From positions 16,180,629 through 16,244,628 of the forward strand of contig NC_053134.1 in NCBI RefSeq assembly GCF_010015445.1: 64,000 bases of DNA, given 5' to 3'. The notes beneath the pieces are model-generated. The model worked only from the letters and a program-made list of their open reading frames with translations, searched no databases and was not told the DNA's origin. The first letter of the stretch is position 1. Every line of letters starts with the position of its first letter. This DNA is from Perca fluviatilis (taxonomy: Eukaryota > Chordata > Actinopteri > Perciformes > Percidae). Of this stretch, positions 1 to 12,319 are shown in pieces. Both the position numbers and the translations under genes were made by a program.

Positions 1-1764
1 CTCCTTCTCTGTCTACCCTTAGCAACTCAACATTCCCTGGCTCTTGCATCACTGAGACAGCCAGGCTTTCTGCTGTTGTCACTTGGCATTTGAAAGCTGT
101 GCGTGCGTGGGACACCGTCACCTCCCATTCAACACTAATTGCAGTATACGGACTGCTGGAGGATTCATCTGAGAATAAAGCAGTGGAGTGGTACCATAAG
201 GCTAAAGCTGTTTCTTAACATTTTACGTGTTAGTTATCAGATTAAAGATAGGTACAACTGATTGATGGGGGACACATACTATCAATCATTACAGCCACAC
301 GTTTCATTCAATTCATTTCCCAAACTATTTATTTAAAAATGTAATACATTTATTTACTGTTGCATTTAAAACACATATATTCCATTTTTAGAGAACAGGT
401 TCCACATATATAGTGTGCTTTTATGCACTCATTACTGCCTTTGCAGCATTACCATGAGATGACAGAGCTGTTTGTCATCTTTAGTGCTGTTGGCGGGGTT
501 TGTTTCATCACAACGAGGAGGTGTGGGAAAAGAATGAGGAGGAAGACGAGCAGGATAGGAGGAGGAGGGGCAGATATTTCGCTCATGAGGAATGCTGTAT
601 AACTGTAACATGAGCTTTAATCAGATTTAGTCACGGCTCCAGCACAGGTAATAGTGAGAAGAGAGTGACAAGGAGAGAGTGCATAAGTGAGAACCTTTTG
701 GTACCCAGCTGCACCAAATGAATCAATGAGTAAGGGAATCATATAATATGAAAACTTATTATGTAACACTTTTAAAAACAAAGTCACAAAGTGCATTGCA
801 CTAAGGGAGAGAAAAGTGTGATGAAGGGGTGAGTGAGAGCTCTATACAGTATGTCCTCCACATGGTTCTGGATAGCTGCAGTGGATGACAAATACTATGC
901 GCTAAATGTTTTTTTGTTTTTTTTCTTTTGGCCTAAATAATCTCACCCCATTTTGCTTGGAAAAAAGCACAAGGGCTAGGTGAAGTGGCTTGTAAAGATG
1001 GACTTCTTTTTCTTTCTTTTTTTTGCTGTAAAGAGTGAATCATGGTGAACTGTTTTCAACTCAGCTAACTAATGCAAGGAGACATGCCATTCCTGAGAAG
1101 ATTTCCCTTCGGTGGCCCTCTCTGAACCTTGAAGAAAACCCCCGGTGCCAGGCAGTTCTTTGTTCTCTGCAAGCATCACAGCCACTAGCTGTTGTTTGTT
1201 AAGATTTTCAAAGCCAGAAACCCACTTTTTTAACTGCTTTTTCTCAAAAGCAAACAATATTGAAACACATAAGTCAGCAGCCCAAACATCCATCCTATAC
1301 ATACAGCATGCAGATTATTCAGCTACGTCAGGTATAGATTCTTCCAAAACTCGCTCTTTATTCTTGCCTGCATTAATTAAAGTTACTGTTAATATTGGGA
1401 TTTACCTACTTGTGTATGTTTAGGATGGCAACATAGGAAGTCTGTGTATGAACCCTCGAGTGTGGTTTATGCCCTATCCTTTTTTTAAACTATGATTCTC
1501 TCTAGTTTACTATTGACGGTTTTAATGCTAACACAGCTAAATGGGTTTAATGCCTGACTAGTAGAAGATGTTTGTGAAGTCTTCATGTTGTCACTTTCAG
1601 TTTCTCAGACAAAATATGGACAGATACCTATAAATGACCAATCTTCAGTTAATATTGGCCTTTTTTTACAGCAAACATTGACCTGTTGTTGTAGGAAAAG
1701 CAAAGGTGTTACTAGTTTTAGCATGTCATGAGGAAGAAGAATCATTTTTGTATTTTACCATCTA
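1..1764. other. Gene-free sequence
   Basis: Unique-looking AT-rich sequence with a purine-rich patch near 515-575. Two overlapping antiparallel ORFs at 1069-1423 have no recognisable domain and no splice context, so they are treated as chance. Confidence 0.6.
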
Positions 1765-2103
1765 ATAATTATAATAATTTATACTTTATTAATCCCGCAA
1801 GGGGAAATTCCAATGTCTTCACTCTGTTGTTATTACACACAGGTCTGAATTACAGACACATGCTCAGAACCTATACATGCACTAATGGAGAGATGTCAGA
1901 GTGAGGGAACTGCCCATGGAAAGGCGCTCTGAGCAGTTGGGGGTTCAGTGCCTTGCTCAAGGGCACCTTGGCAGTGCCCAGAAGGTGAACTGGCACCTCT
2001 CCCGCTACCAGTCCACCACCATACTTTGGTCCGATGGGAACTTGAACCAGCAACCCTCTGGTTCCCAACCCAACTCCCTACAGACTGAGCTACTGCCAGC
2101 CCC
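1765..2103 (-). repeat. tRNA-derived SINE
   Basis: Read on the minus strand, the element starts with GGGGCTGGCAG, then a Pol III A box (TAGCTCAGTCTGTAGGG, plus positions 2076-2092) and a B box (GGTTCAAGTTCCC, 2036-2048), spaced as in a tRNA head. A roughly 230-base body follows, then a tail reading GAATTTCCCCTTGCGGG and AATAAAGTATAAA, of the kind fish SINEs share with LINE 3' ends. No clear flanking duplication is visible. Open frames on both strands here are not genes. Confidence 0.75.
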
Positions 2104-2559
2104 AAAAAGCAGAAAATGTGTGTTGCTCAGTGGAATCAGGTGCCTGTTATTAGGCTAGCCCTGTGTCTGGACTGGGACCAATCATTTAAGCTGGTCTTCA
2201 CACTTGAAGCCTTTTCTCTTGAAAAATTTGAACGTATGGTTTGAAAGTACTTCCAATAAAGTATAAATCCTACCTTTAAGCGGTGCCGCTGTCCTGTCAA
2301 GCTCTTGGATGTGGGCACTTTGGGCCCAACAGCAAGATTTTCTCTGTCAGTTAACATTCGCACTTGACAAATGTTAAATGGTAAAAAAAAGTCAGAAGAC
2401 AATTCCAACTTATTTTCCTCATGCCGGAAAAACACATAGCATGAGCTTTGGGGGCTAGCTAACTGGAGTTGACACACTGTAAACAGACAGGGCAGAAACT
2501 CATGAGCCTAGCAACACTGAGGCTACCAACAACCCATTATGTAACACTCTCTGCTCCAT

Positions 2560-2596
2560 CTTCTTCTTCTTCTTCTTCTTCTTCTTCTTCTTCTTT
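2560..2596. repeat. (TTC)n microsatellite
   Basis: About twelve uninterrupted TTC units. Poly-Ser and poly-Lys frames across it are artefacts. Confidence 0.95.
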
Positions 2597-4853
2597 GAGT
2601 TTAAATGGTGGTTGGCATCTAGTTTATGGGTGCAATAGTGCCAACCCACTGGACTGGAGTGTGGAGCAGTGGATTGGAAGGAAATAACATAAAACAAAAC
2701 AAATAACAGCAACAGCTAAATTTCTTCATTATTCCTTCCTTAATTAATTAATCTAATTAATTAGACGCTTACGTACTCTCCATAATGTCTTTCCAAACAG
2801 ATTCCCCAATGTAATATTGTGTTTTGGTTTTTTAATCAATTAGTCCTGAATCTTTCTTAATAATACCTGTTGCAATCTATCAGTACATGTTTGACAGTTT
2901 CCTGTTTGTATAGTATGTGCATAGTCCAGTAGGGGGCTTGCCTTTTCTATGGAGTGTTTGATTTAATCCTGTATGTCACACGGATGATGACCATCTCTTC
3001 CCTTGGGCTCCCGCTCCATATTCCACCAGCGCCTACATGTTTTTGAATACCGTTAAGATATCTTTCTGTGTCATTTAACCCCCAGTAATTCTGCTGGTTT
3101 TGCGCATATAGCCCTTTATGATAGTTTTAGCCTATGCTTGTATGTCGTTTAAATGATTGTTTTGTTAATATGTTGCATTGCATCTACCAAAGAAAAAAAT
3201 TAGAAATAGTTTCACTGAATTATCTCATCAATATTAGATCTTCATGTTGAAAATATGAGACTAATTTAATGGACGCAGGACTATCATAGAGGGCATCATT
3301 ATTTGTATGTCAACATTGTTTAAATAGGCTATCTTGAGTTGGTAGAAATGTTCAGGCATACACAAAGCACTCTCTGATCTACTTTATGCGCTTCGGTTCG
3401 TCCAGTCCCAGCTTCCACAGATCACAGTTTTAAACTGAAACGTTATAAATGACTCAGTTTGTGTTCCACTTGCAGTGTTTTACAGCTGGCAGAAAGTAAA
3501 TTATGCCAAAGCGCTTTCTATAGCGATGCATTTCCAAAAAAAAGGCCTGTTTTCACCAGCATTTTGATTGATGACTTAACGCTAATGTAGTGTCTGGTGA
3601 ACTGGGGTAGAAGCTTACTCCAATAAACAAAAACTTAAGGACAGATATATCTCTTTTAAAAGTTCACTAGACTCCGTTATAGCTTATAAAATATTAAGCA
3701 TTCAAATCTGTGTGCCTTTTTAACTGACCCAACTGCCAAAACAACACTTAAGCTAATGTATGTCCCCATAGCTACATTGAGTTCATGTATCTCAGTCTAG
3801 TGACTGCCTGTTTAGCTGGGCTTAGGCTTGCTGCTCCACGTTTGCCAGCACTGAAGTTTAAGAACAGAAACTTTAGACTGAGTGAAAATTTAAAAGCAAC
3901 TGTGCAACTGAAGGCTCTGAACCTTATCAGAGTCCTGCAACTTGAACGCAAAACCAGCACATCCCAAGAGAGCATCCTGCTGTCTGAGCAACAATATCAC
4001 TTTATTAAGAAGCTGTAATGCAAATGAATACAAAGCTTAACTAACATTTTGATTCAGAAAGTGCTATTCAGGAGTCCGTTCAGATAAATGAACGAAAAAA
4101 AGACATCTTTACACTGACATGTAAGTAAAGGTAACAAAGGGTTAAGTAAAGCTTTAGCGATGACCAGTGTGTGACAGTCAGAAGACAAGCAGTCGGCCTC
4201 TCTGAAAGCCCTCAGTAAATCTGTCTGCATGCCATTTAGAGCGTTGGCCTGACCTAAATGTCAGAGCAACATTTGACAGAACCACATAACTCACTTTCAC
4301 TCTCCTCTACCTCTCCCTCTCTGGATCCTTCCTCATTCCATCTGTGATGCTGGTCTTACAAAAGGGTTAAATCACTCAGACACAGCTTACGCTGTCTGTT
4401 CATTTCGAAGGCCCTCAGGCTTCCTTAAGAGTAAGTAGTAAAACGGGAATTGCATGGGGAAGGGCCTGCAAAGCTATTGACATTCACTTGTATGTTTCTG
4501 AACCCCTTGAGAATATTTGAAAGCCTACATTGTGCCCATAACACACATTTCTCTTGTGTAGCCGATAAAAACGCCACTGACAACTTTCACATATTCACAA
4601 AAAAAAATGAAACTAAACAATGCATTTGACATTTTTGGAAAAAGGAGATTGTTTGTTGTATAATACCCTCTGTCCTCTGTATGACTCGTCAAGAGACAAA
4701 GCAACATCATCCACTGATTTTGTTGCCTGCTCTTTACAGCAGATTGTGATTTTGAGGCGGAGAGTTTTGGAAAGAAGGGACAGATTTCAGAGTGATTCAT
4801 TCAGTGAGTCTGAAGCCAAGGTAAACTGTGTCATGTTTCGTGCCTGTGTACCG
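2597..4853. other. Gene-free sequence
   Basis: AT-rich intergenic DNA with no repeat family I can name. Antiparallel ORFs at 3772-4018 and 4525-4859 shadow each other and resemble nothing known. Confidence 0.6.
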
Positions 4854-5060
4854 TATTGAGTGTGTGTTTCTGTGCACCCCTTTGTGTACGTGTGCGCAAA
4901 GCCTCACTTCACACGTGTGTCTGCGCCCGTAACGATGCCTTTCGCATGTGTGGGCGTCGGGTTGTATGGGCGTGTAAAATGTTGCAGAATGTGTGGAGTA
5001 TGTGTGTTTATTCTATGTGTGCTTGTGTGCTGTATTATATGGCCGTATGTGGGCAGTTAG
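4854..5060. repeat. Degenerate TG-rich region
   Basis: A GTGTGT-rich stretch with many substitutions, apparently an aged (TG)n array. Three overlapping open frames across it have only Cys/Val/Met-rich composition. Confidence 0.5.
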
Positions 5061-5703
5061 GATTACACAAAGAGCGCACCATGCTGAGAACCAACATATT
5101 GTTGGCAGCAAGGCTCGCACGTATGGGTTTTCATCACGGTGCCTTCTCCCTCTCTCACTCTATCTGTGTCTCTTTTTGAGGAAAACGCCACACAATGAGA
5201 ATGATCCTTCTTTCTCTTTTGATTCGGCTTCAATCTTTTTCCTCATTTCAACTTGTGTTTTTTCCCATCTGTTGCTGCTGTTGCTACCTAATTTCACCCT
5301 TGCATTCCACTCTGCAAGGATCATCACATGCAGGCTATTTTTGTAGGATTGACTCATATCATGCACTTTTCCCCCAAGACATTATGGTAAATTGTGAATT
5401 TAACTATCACTTTTAGCAAGTGTTGCACTGGTGCAATTAATACTAAAATGTTTAACTTCCTTATATTGAAGGGGAATATTTTGTCCAATCCCATTTGCTC
5501 TCGTACCACCAATCATTTTTTTGATGCTCTTGCTGCCAGCCATTTCCTCTGATTTTCTTTCTGTTTGTGTCCCTACTTCACTTCCCCAAGCCTCCCTTTC
5601 TCCTCAACTACACCATTTCTTTTTTCAACCTTTCCTTTCTCCCACTGATTCACCCAGCAGTAATTCTTTTGACTTGACACGCAAGACTTCTATAGCTACT
5701 GTA

Positions 5704-5727
5704 AACACACACACAAACACACACACA

Positions 5728-5762
<35 letters not shown>
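5704..5762. repeat. (CA)n microsatellite
   Basis: A CA array with three CAAA interruptions at its start. Confidence 0.95.
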
Positions 5763-5766
<4 letters not shown>

Positions 5767-6358
5767 AATATGAGGTTAACGATGTACAAGGGATGAGAGT
5801 AAGACACAGATAGAACAGACTACCAGGGGTTAAGGAGAAGGATTGAGAGGGCTGGGGATAGAGGATTGTGACAAAAGGATGTAAACTAAAGACATAATTT
5901 ATGAGTAGCTGCAATCCATGTGGAAACATGAGACAAAGAATAGGAAAGAGTTGGGAAAGAAAGAAAAAATGGAAAGAACAAAATCAGGTGGGAAACATGG
6001 TAAATGTGGGGTGTTAGAACAGATGGATGTCAGAAAAGGGGTATTCTAAAGGATGTTGAGAAAGGAGGATAAGACAGATGGAGGGATGAGATGGGTACAT
6101 TGCCTCTGAGTATGAGGTGACCCTGAATCCGATCGATTTTTACAGCTCCGCTATTGTAAATCACCAGCGTAAGACTGTACAGTATGTGTCTGTGTGTATT
6201 TGTATGACAATATGTTTGGTGCATGTGAGTGTGTGCGACTTAAAGCACATGTACAGTGTTACCCAATGTTAAAGTCCTCAGTGCAAGTTGCTGTCTAATA
6301 GCCTTGTGTTAGCGCTGCATGGACATGGAATCCATCTTGTGGTAAATTTTGTATCCAT

Positions 6359-6459
<101 letters not shown>

Positions 6460-6648
6460 AACATTGTGCACATAAGCTCTCACTTTCACTATACACCTGT
6501 CAGGAAGAATGGCGATGTTGGGTAATGGTGACTCAAATCTCTGAAGTACTGGGTTCTATAAACACAGTGAGAAATCCTTGTTTCTCATACAGAGTACTGA
6601 TCATTAGATGTTTGTCAAAAGCATTCATCCTCTGCCCCCTACCTCGCA

Positions 6649-7734
<1,086 letters not shown>

Positions 7735-8195
7735 GACGTTAGTTTTTAGCCATTTAGCGGGGGGCTCTAGGATAGCAATGTTAGTCCCTCCACCACTTTG
7801 GTCCGAACTGAAATATCTCCACCACCACTGGATGGATTGCCATGGAATTTTGTAGACATGGTCCCCAGAGGATGAATCCGACTCACTTTGGTAGTTCCCT
7901 GACTTTTCATCTAGTGGCACCATCAGGTCAAATGTCAGTTTAACCAATTATTTGGTTTTTGACCAAATACATGTGATACTACTGACATTCCCAACAGGCT
8001 CGCTTGTGCTCTTTGGTAATTTGCAAATATTATCATGCTTAAACGCTAAACTAAAATGGTAAACACAGTAAACAGTACCTGCTAAACATCAGCATGTTAA
8101 CATTGTCATTGTGGAGCATGTTAGCATGCTGATGTTAGCATTAAGTTAAAGTACAGCTTACAGAGCAGCTAGCATGGCTCACAGTCTTATTAAGA
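7735..8195. repeat. Dispersed fish repeat, copy 1
   Basis: This block contains the phrase series typical of a high-copy fish repeat: CACTTTGGTCC, a CTGGATGGATTGCCATGG run, a section about a dimension-invariant gene-free spacer, and a pair of GTTAGCATGCTGATG-type segments. A reverse-complement copy lies at 24305-24660, matching over the GCTAACATGC part and the CCAAT-rich part. It has no coding capacity. I do not assign it to a transposon class with confidence. Confidence 0.6.
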
Positions 8196-8455
8196 TATAT
8201 GAGATATTGTATATATCCATCAGATTACAGGTGCAGTAAATACCAGTGCCAGTTGCCATTCACTTCTAGTTGTAGTAACTTGGGAGATTTTACATGGTAA
8301 GCCATGTGGATAATTTATTTGGTCACTTCATGAAATGTTTCAACTTTCACAATCTTGATCTGGCATATCTGCAACTGTGATGAGCAAACTTAATGGCAGA
8401 AAGGTTTTCGCCAATATCTGTTTAGAGGAGGCAGGAGGGTTTACTATACCCTATA

Positions 8456-8469
8456 GTTACCATAGTAAC
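8456..8469. promoter_or_regulatory. RFX X-box-like palindrome
   Basis: GTTACCATAGTAAC, an inverted repeat of two RFX half-sites, one base from the GTTNCCATGGNAAC consensus. Binding is not shown. Confidence 0.45.
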
Positions 8470-9097
8470 ACATTGTTCCAAGAGCAATGTCTGACCTTTG
8501 TGAGGACTTTGCTGTGAGCAGGGACGTAGAGTCAGATATAGAAAAGAAGGACGGACAAAGAATGCATCAATATTTCTTTTTTTCTTTTATCATGGATATC
8601 CCTTAAAGTATATCAAGTCTTTTATTCACTGAGCTGAAATGATGTCTATGGGAAGCAGCCATTATCTTTCTCTTTGAGGTAAATGAACTTGCATGCACAC
8701 GTACAGACTTTCTTCCGTGTCGCCCTCTCTCAAAAATATAGTAGTTCTCACTTCTCCCTCTTTAAATCTCCCTCTCTCTGCTAACAAGGAGAGAGTAAGC
8801 GGAGACAGGCCTGTTATGGTTCACCAGCTACGAGGCTAGTGAAATGTGAGAGGATGGGTGTGTGTGTATGTGGTATACTGTAAGTGGGGGTATGTGTGTG
8901 ACCATACAGTAAAAGAAAAAGAGAAAGGAGAGGAATGGATATGGATATGGTGTGTGTTTGTAAGAGAGAGAGAGAGAGAGAGCAGCCTGCCTTAGTCCAG
9001 TTTCCCTGCTTTTTACACCAATTGATTTTAGTTTGAGTGACAGGCGAGAGCACCTCAGCCTGCTGCTGTCAGCTTATGTGAATAACTGCCTCTCCAC

Positions 9098-9192
9098 TCT
9101 CTCTCTCTCTCTCCCTTTCTCTCTCTCCTTCTCTCTCTCTCTCTCTCTCACATACACACACACACACACACACTCACTCACACACACACAAA
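9098..9192. repeat. Compound (CT)n-(CA)n microsatellite
   Basis: A CT-rich tract with TT and CC interruptions passes into CA repeats. A (GA)n tract on the same strand at 8962-8981 is its complement. Confidence 0.9.
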
Positions 9193-9503
9193 CAATAAAA
9201 ACACACAGACACACAAGTGAGCCCCGAGTATACTTTAGTTCCTTGTATCCCTTTGTGAACTCTGGTTTAATAAAAAGACAGACACCCTTTCTGAGTATAG
9301 GAGCAGTATATTAGAAGCTGCATCTGAATGAATAATGATGAACTTATGGGAATGAATGGATAGCTATGCAGCCCGCCTGTAAACACTCGATCAGAGAAAA
9401 CATATCATAATCGTCCAGCGTCGGCGGGTGCCTGTATATCTTGTCGGCCAGCACAGAGCAAGAGGGGGTGGAGAGAGAAAGCCGCTTACATTGGGACTGC
9501 TGT

Positions 9504-9517
9504 GTTGCCATGGCGAC
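9504..9517. promoter_or_regulatory. RFX X-box-like palindrome
   Basis: GTTGCCATGGCGAC matches the palindromic RFX consensus at 13 of 14 positions. It sits in a GC-richer, repeat-free stretch (9400-9560). Confidence 0.5.
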
Positions 9518-9636
9518 TGTCTTTGCATTGAATCGATAGAAATAGAGATGCTTGGATTTTGCACACTTCCCTGCTTTTCTTTCTTCCAGTCCTACTTTAT
9601 TTATTTCTTCCTGCAGGCTTTGTTGCTTCCTGTGTG

Positions 9637-9667
<31 letters not shown>

Positions 9668-9680
9668 ACACACACACGCA
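9637..9680. repeat. (CA)n microsatellite
   Basis: CA array with single TA and GC interruptions. Confidence 0.9.
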
Positions 9681-10308
9681 CAAAAGTACAATAACCAGAC
9701 ACCCCATTAGACACATTACACACATTTACTACAATTACAGTAACAGAGGTATTCTTCCTCACCATCAAGTGTACCATGTGTGGAATAGAAGAAAAGATAA
9801 TAACATAACATTTCTAGCATAGTGAAATGCAGCTGATACATACAGAATAGTGATGAAGGAATGTGAAGGTGGCAACGACTTTTGACTTCTCCTCAGGTCC
9901 CTTTGATGATTGGCAGGTCGAGTCTCAAAGCCTTGCATCAGAATCAACAACGACCTCAGGTTCCCTTTCATTCGCTGTACTACAAACACGTCTTTTTTCA
10001 GCCCTTTCTGATGAGTAGATAATGATAAAAGTGTTAGGTCTTGTATGATGTGCCATTCCAATTATCCCTTGATCAAACACGCCTTTGATGCAAAATAAGA
10101 AGGATAGCAAAGATTAGCAGGTTCATATCATAGAATTAGAACGGACAGAAAGGATCCTGCGTGCGGGATCATGATGATTATTCTGTAGCAGAGGCTCGAT
10201 CACTGGGAATGAGTGTGTTTTATGTGTGAAAGGCACTATGAGGCATGCATTTTCAGAGCGCTTCATGATTAAAACAACTGTGACTGGAATGCTCGGCTAA
10301 ATGAAGCC

Positions 10309-10322
10309 TTTGCCATGGTAAC
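10309..10322. promoter_or_regulatory. RFX X-box-like palindrome
   Basis: TTTGCCATGGTAAC matches the consensus at 13 of 14 positions. A weaker relative (ATTTCCATGACAAC) follows about 50 bases later. Confidence 0.45.
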
Positions 10323-10525
10323 AGATCAATTTTAGTCTCACGCACTGTACCTGTGCCTATTTCCATGACAACGTTCTACAGTCACCAATTTTAGCTAATG
10401 CTGGCCCCACACTAGAGGATAATTGGACAGATTTTGGATCCGATTCGCCCCTCCTGACAACCGCGGGGGTGTTCCCCATTCAAGGCTGTTCTGAACAGAT
10501 TATCTGCCCAAATGATCCTGTAGTG

Positions 10526-11008
10526 CAGGGGTGTCAAACTCAATTTCCCAGAGGGCCACACTGGAAACTAAGAATCACATCAAGGGTCAGACATGTGAAT
10601 TTAGTTTATTCACATGCTTTTATTTCATCGAAAAAGTCAAGGAACTTTTACTGGATTATTGCGTGTCTCATATAGCCTTCTCACTTAGAGCTTGGTCCAC
10701 TCAAAGCCCCCAAAAAGTAACTTAGGCATCAAAGAATTAAGTGACAAAAAATGTAAAAAAATATTTTTTTAAAAAAGCAACAAAAACATTGGAAAAAAAC
10801 ACCAGAAAAGGCCCCAAAAAGGTCGGAAAAAGTGGCAAAAACGTTGGAAAAGAAGCACCAAAAGCTTCTGCAAAAGTAACAAAAACTTCAGAAAAAGCGA
10901 CAAAAACTAGGCGGGCCAAAATTTATTGTGAACCTAAATTGATATGCGGGCCAGATCAAAAACTGCGAGGGGCCGGATTTTGCCCGCGGGCCTTGAGTTT
11001 GACACGTG
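10526..11008. mobile_element. Nonautonomous hAT element with 8-bp target duplication
   Basis: A 483-bp element with terminal inverted repeats CAGGGGTGTCAAACTC and, at the other end read in reverse, CACGTGTCAAACTC. It is flanked on both sides by the perfect 8-bp duplication CTGTAGTG (10518-10525 and 11009-11016), diagnostic of hAT transposition. The centre is an A-rich stretch of degenerate tandem units of the AAAAAGCGACAAAAAC type. This gives a spurious Lys-rich open frame (10741-11019) that is not a gene. No transposase is present. Confidence 0.85.
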
Positions 11009-11411
11009 CTGTAGTGTAAGGGCTTGACAGACAGAATGTTAATGTTCCCAAATGGAGCAGAGTCCCCCCCACCCCCCGATTTCAAATCGTAAATACTTGA
11101 AATCCAATATAAATAATTAGCAGAAACCCGCAATAGCCAATGAGAGCGAGCTGACCGGAAAGTGTCACCTACCAGATGTTGGGTACTTACTTTATGTAAA
11201 GCAGAAACATGGCTGCCAACAGCGCAAATAGAACTTTTGTCTCCCGAGCAGCTTTTTTTGTTTTTTGGTGCAAAATGTAGCACACACAAGAGCAACTCTC
11301 TGACAATTACGGTCCGCCTCCATGTTTGCTTTCTTCTGAAGTCATGTTTGATGACATGAGTTTCTGTGAGATCCCAACTCCTATGAATCGGTGCTGTGAA
11401 ATCATTTAGGA

Positions 11412-11915
11412 CAGAGATCTTCAACAGGGGGTATGGAACCCCTGGGTCCTAAGAGTTACTGCAGGGGGGCTGGCAAATTATGGTATAATGTATAATAATT
11501 TGCATAATGTTTTGTCAAAACTTTAAATGTCAACATGAATCCAACATATTATTAGCAAATATAAATCGGCCTATTTGTGGAAAAAGAAAACATTGATGAT
11601 AGGCTTACTGGCCTATGGGTAAAGTAGTCTCTAAGGTAGCCATCCACAGATAGTTAATCCTAAGGATTCACTGTGCCATATGTATGTTTAACATTAAAAC
11701 ATGATTTATAAAATCATGCCAACAATTGATATTTTATAAGCTTAGTATTCTATGTACTAAAAAGGTGTATAAGAAGGCTTTAGGCCACCCACACGTTATT
11801 GTAGGCCCAGTTTAATATGCAACTTCATTTTACACAATATCTGTAGTAGGGGGCAACCTGATCCGTCTTTCTCAGCTAAGGGGTCCTTGGCTTAAAAAAA
11901 CGTTGAAGATCCCTG
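11412..11915. mobile_element. Nonautonomous hAT element, second copy type
   Basis: A 504-bp element starting CAGAGATCTTCAACAGGGGG and ending, read in reverse, CAGGGATCTTCAACG. Flanks are ATTTAGGA (11404-11411) and GTTTAGGA (11916-11923), an 8-bp hAT-type duplication with one mismatch. It belongs to a different family from its neighbour 400 bp upstream. It contains no coding frame. Confidence 0.8.
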
Positions 11916-12233
11916 GTTTAGGAGAAGGCCAAGTGTGGTCCTGCGTCTTAATTGTCTGGTGTGTGCATTCTTACAAAAGAAATAATAAAAAATTGCACTT
12001 TATTTTTTATCAGTAAAGATTTCCTAGTGTGCATCAGACTTAAATGACAATTTTAGTTGGCTGAATTCCTTTTTTTTTTTTTACTTTATTTTCAGCTCTG
12101 GGGACTGAAATATGCGTGTTTATATTTGTTCCTTCACCAATGCAAATGGAGGAGGTAATGACATATTTATCCACATAAACATTGATACATACACAGAAGG
12201 CACTGGCATATGTGTGGACCAAATAGCATGCTC

Positions 12234-12234
<1 letters not shown>

Positions 12235-12317
<83 letters not shown>
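12235..12317. repeat. (CA)n microsatellite, about 41 units
   Basis: Uninterrupted CA dinucleotides. Confidence 0.97.

Positions 12318-12319
<2 letters not shown>

Larger units (their letters stand above)
10396..12042. mobile_element. Possible older DNA transposon interrupted by two hAT insertions
   Basis: The outer flanks of the two hAT elements look like parts of one repeat. Left end TGCTGGCCCCACACTAG is loosely mirrored at the right by CTAGTGTGCATCAGAC. The left flank (AGGATAATTGGACAG, GATCCGATTCG) resembles a fish repeat I recognise. Removing the first hAT copy restores a continuous stretch (CTGTAGTG followed by TAAGGG). No clear duplication flanks the outer element, so the limits are approximate. 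Confidence 0.35.

Noticed and set aside
1145..1423. 92-codon ORF
   Set aside because: Overlaps an antiparallel ORF of similar length, has no recognisable domain and no splice or promoter context.
10888..11424. 178-codon minus-strand ORF
   Set aside because: It spans the end of one hAT element and the unique spacer into the next element. No domain is recognisable, and the frame crosses a transposon boundary.
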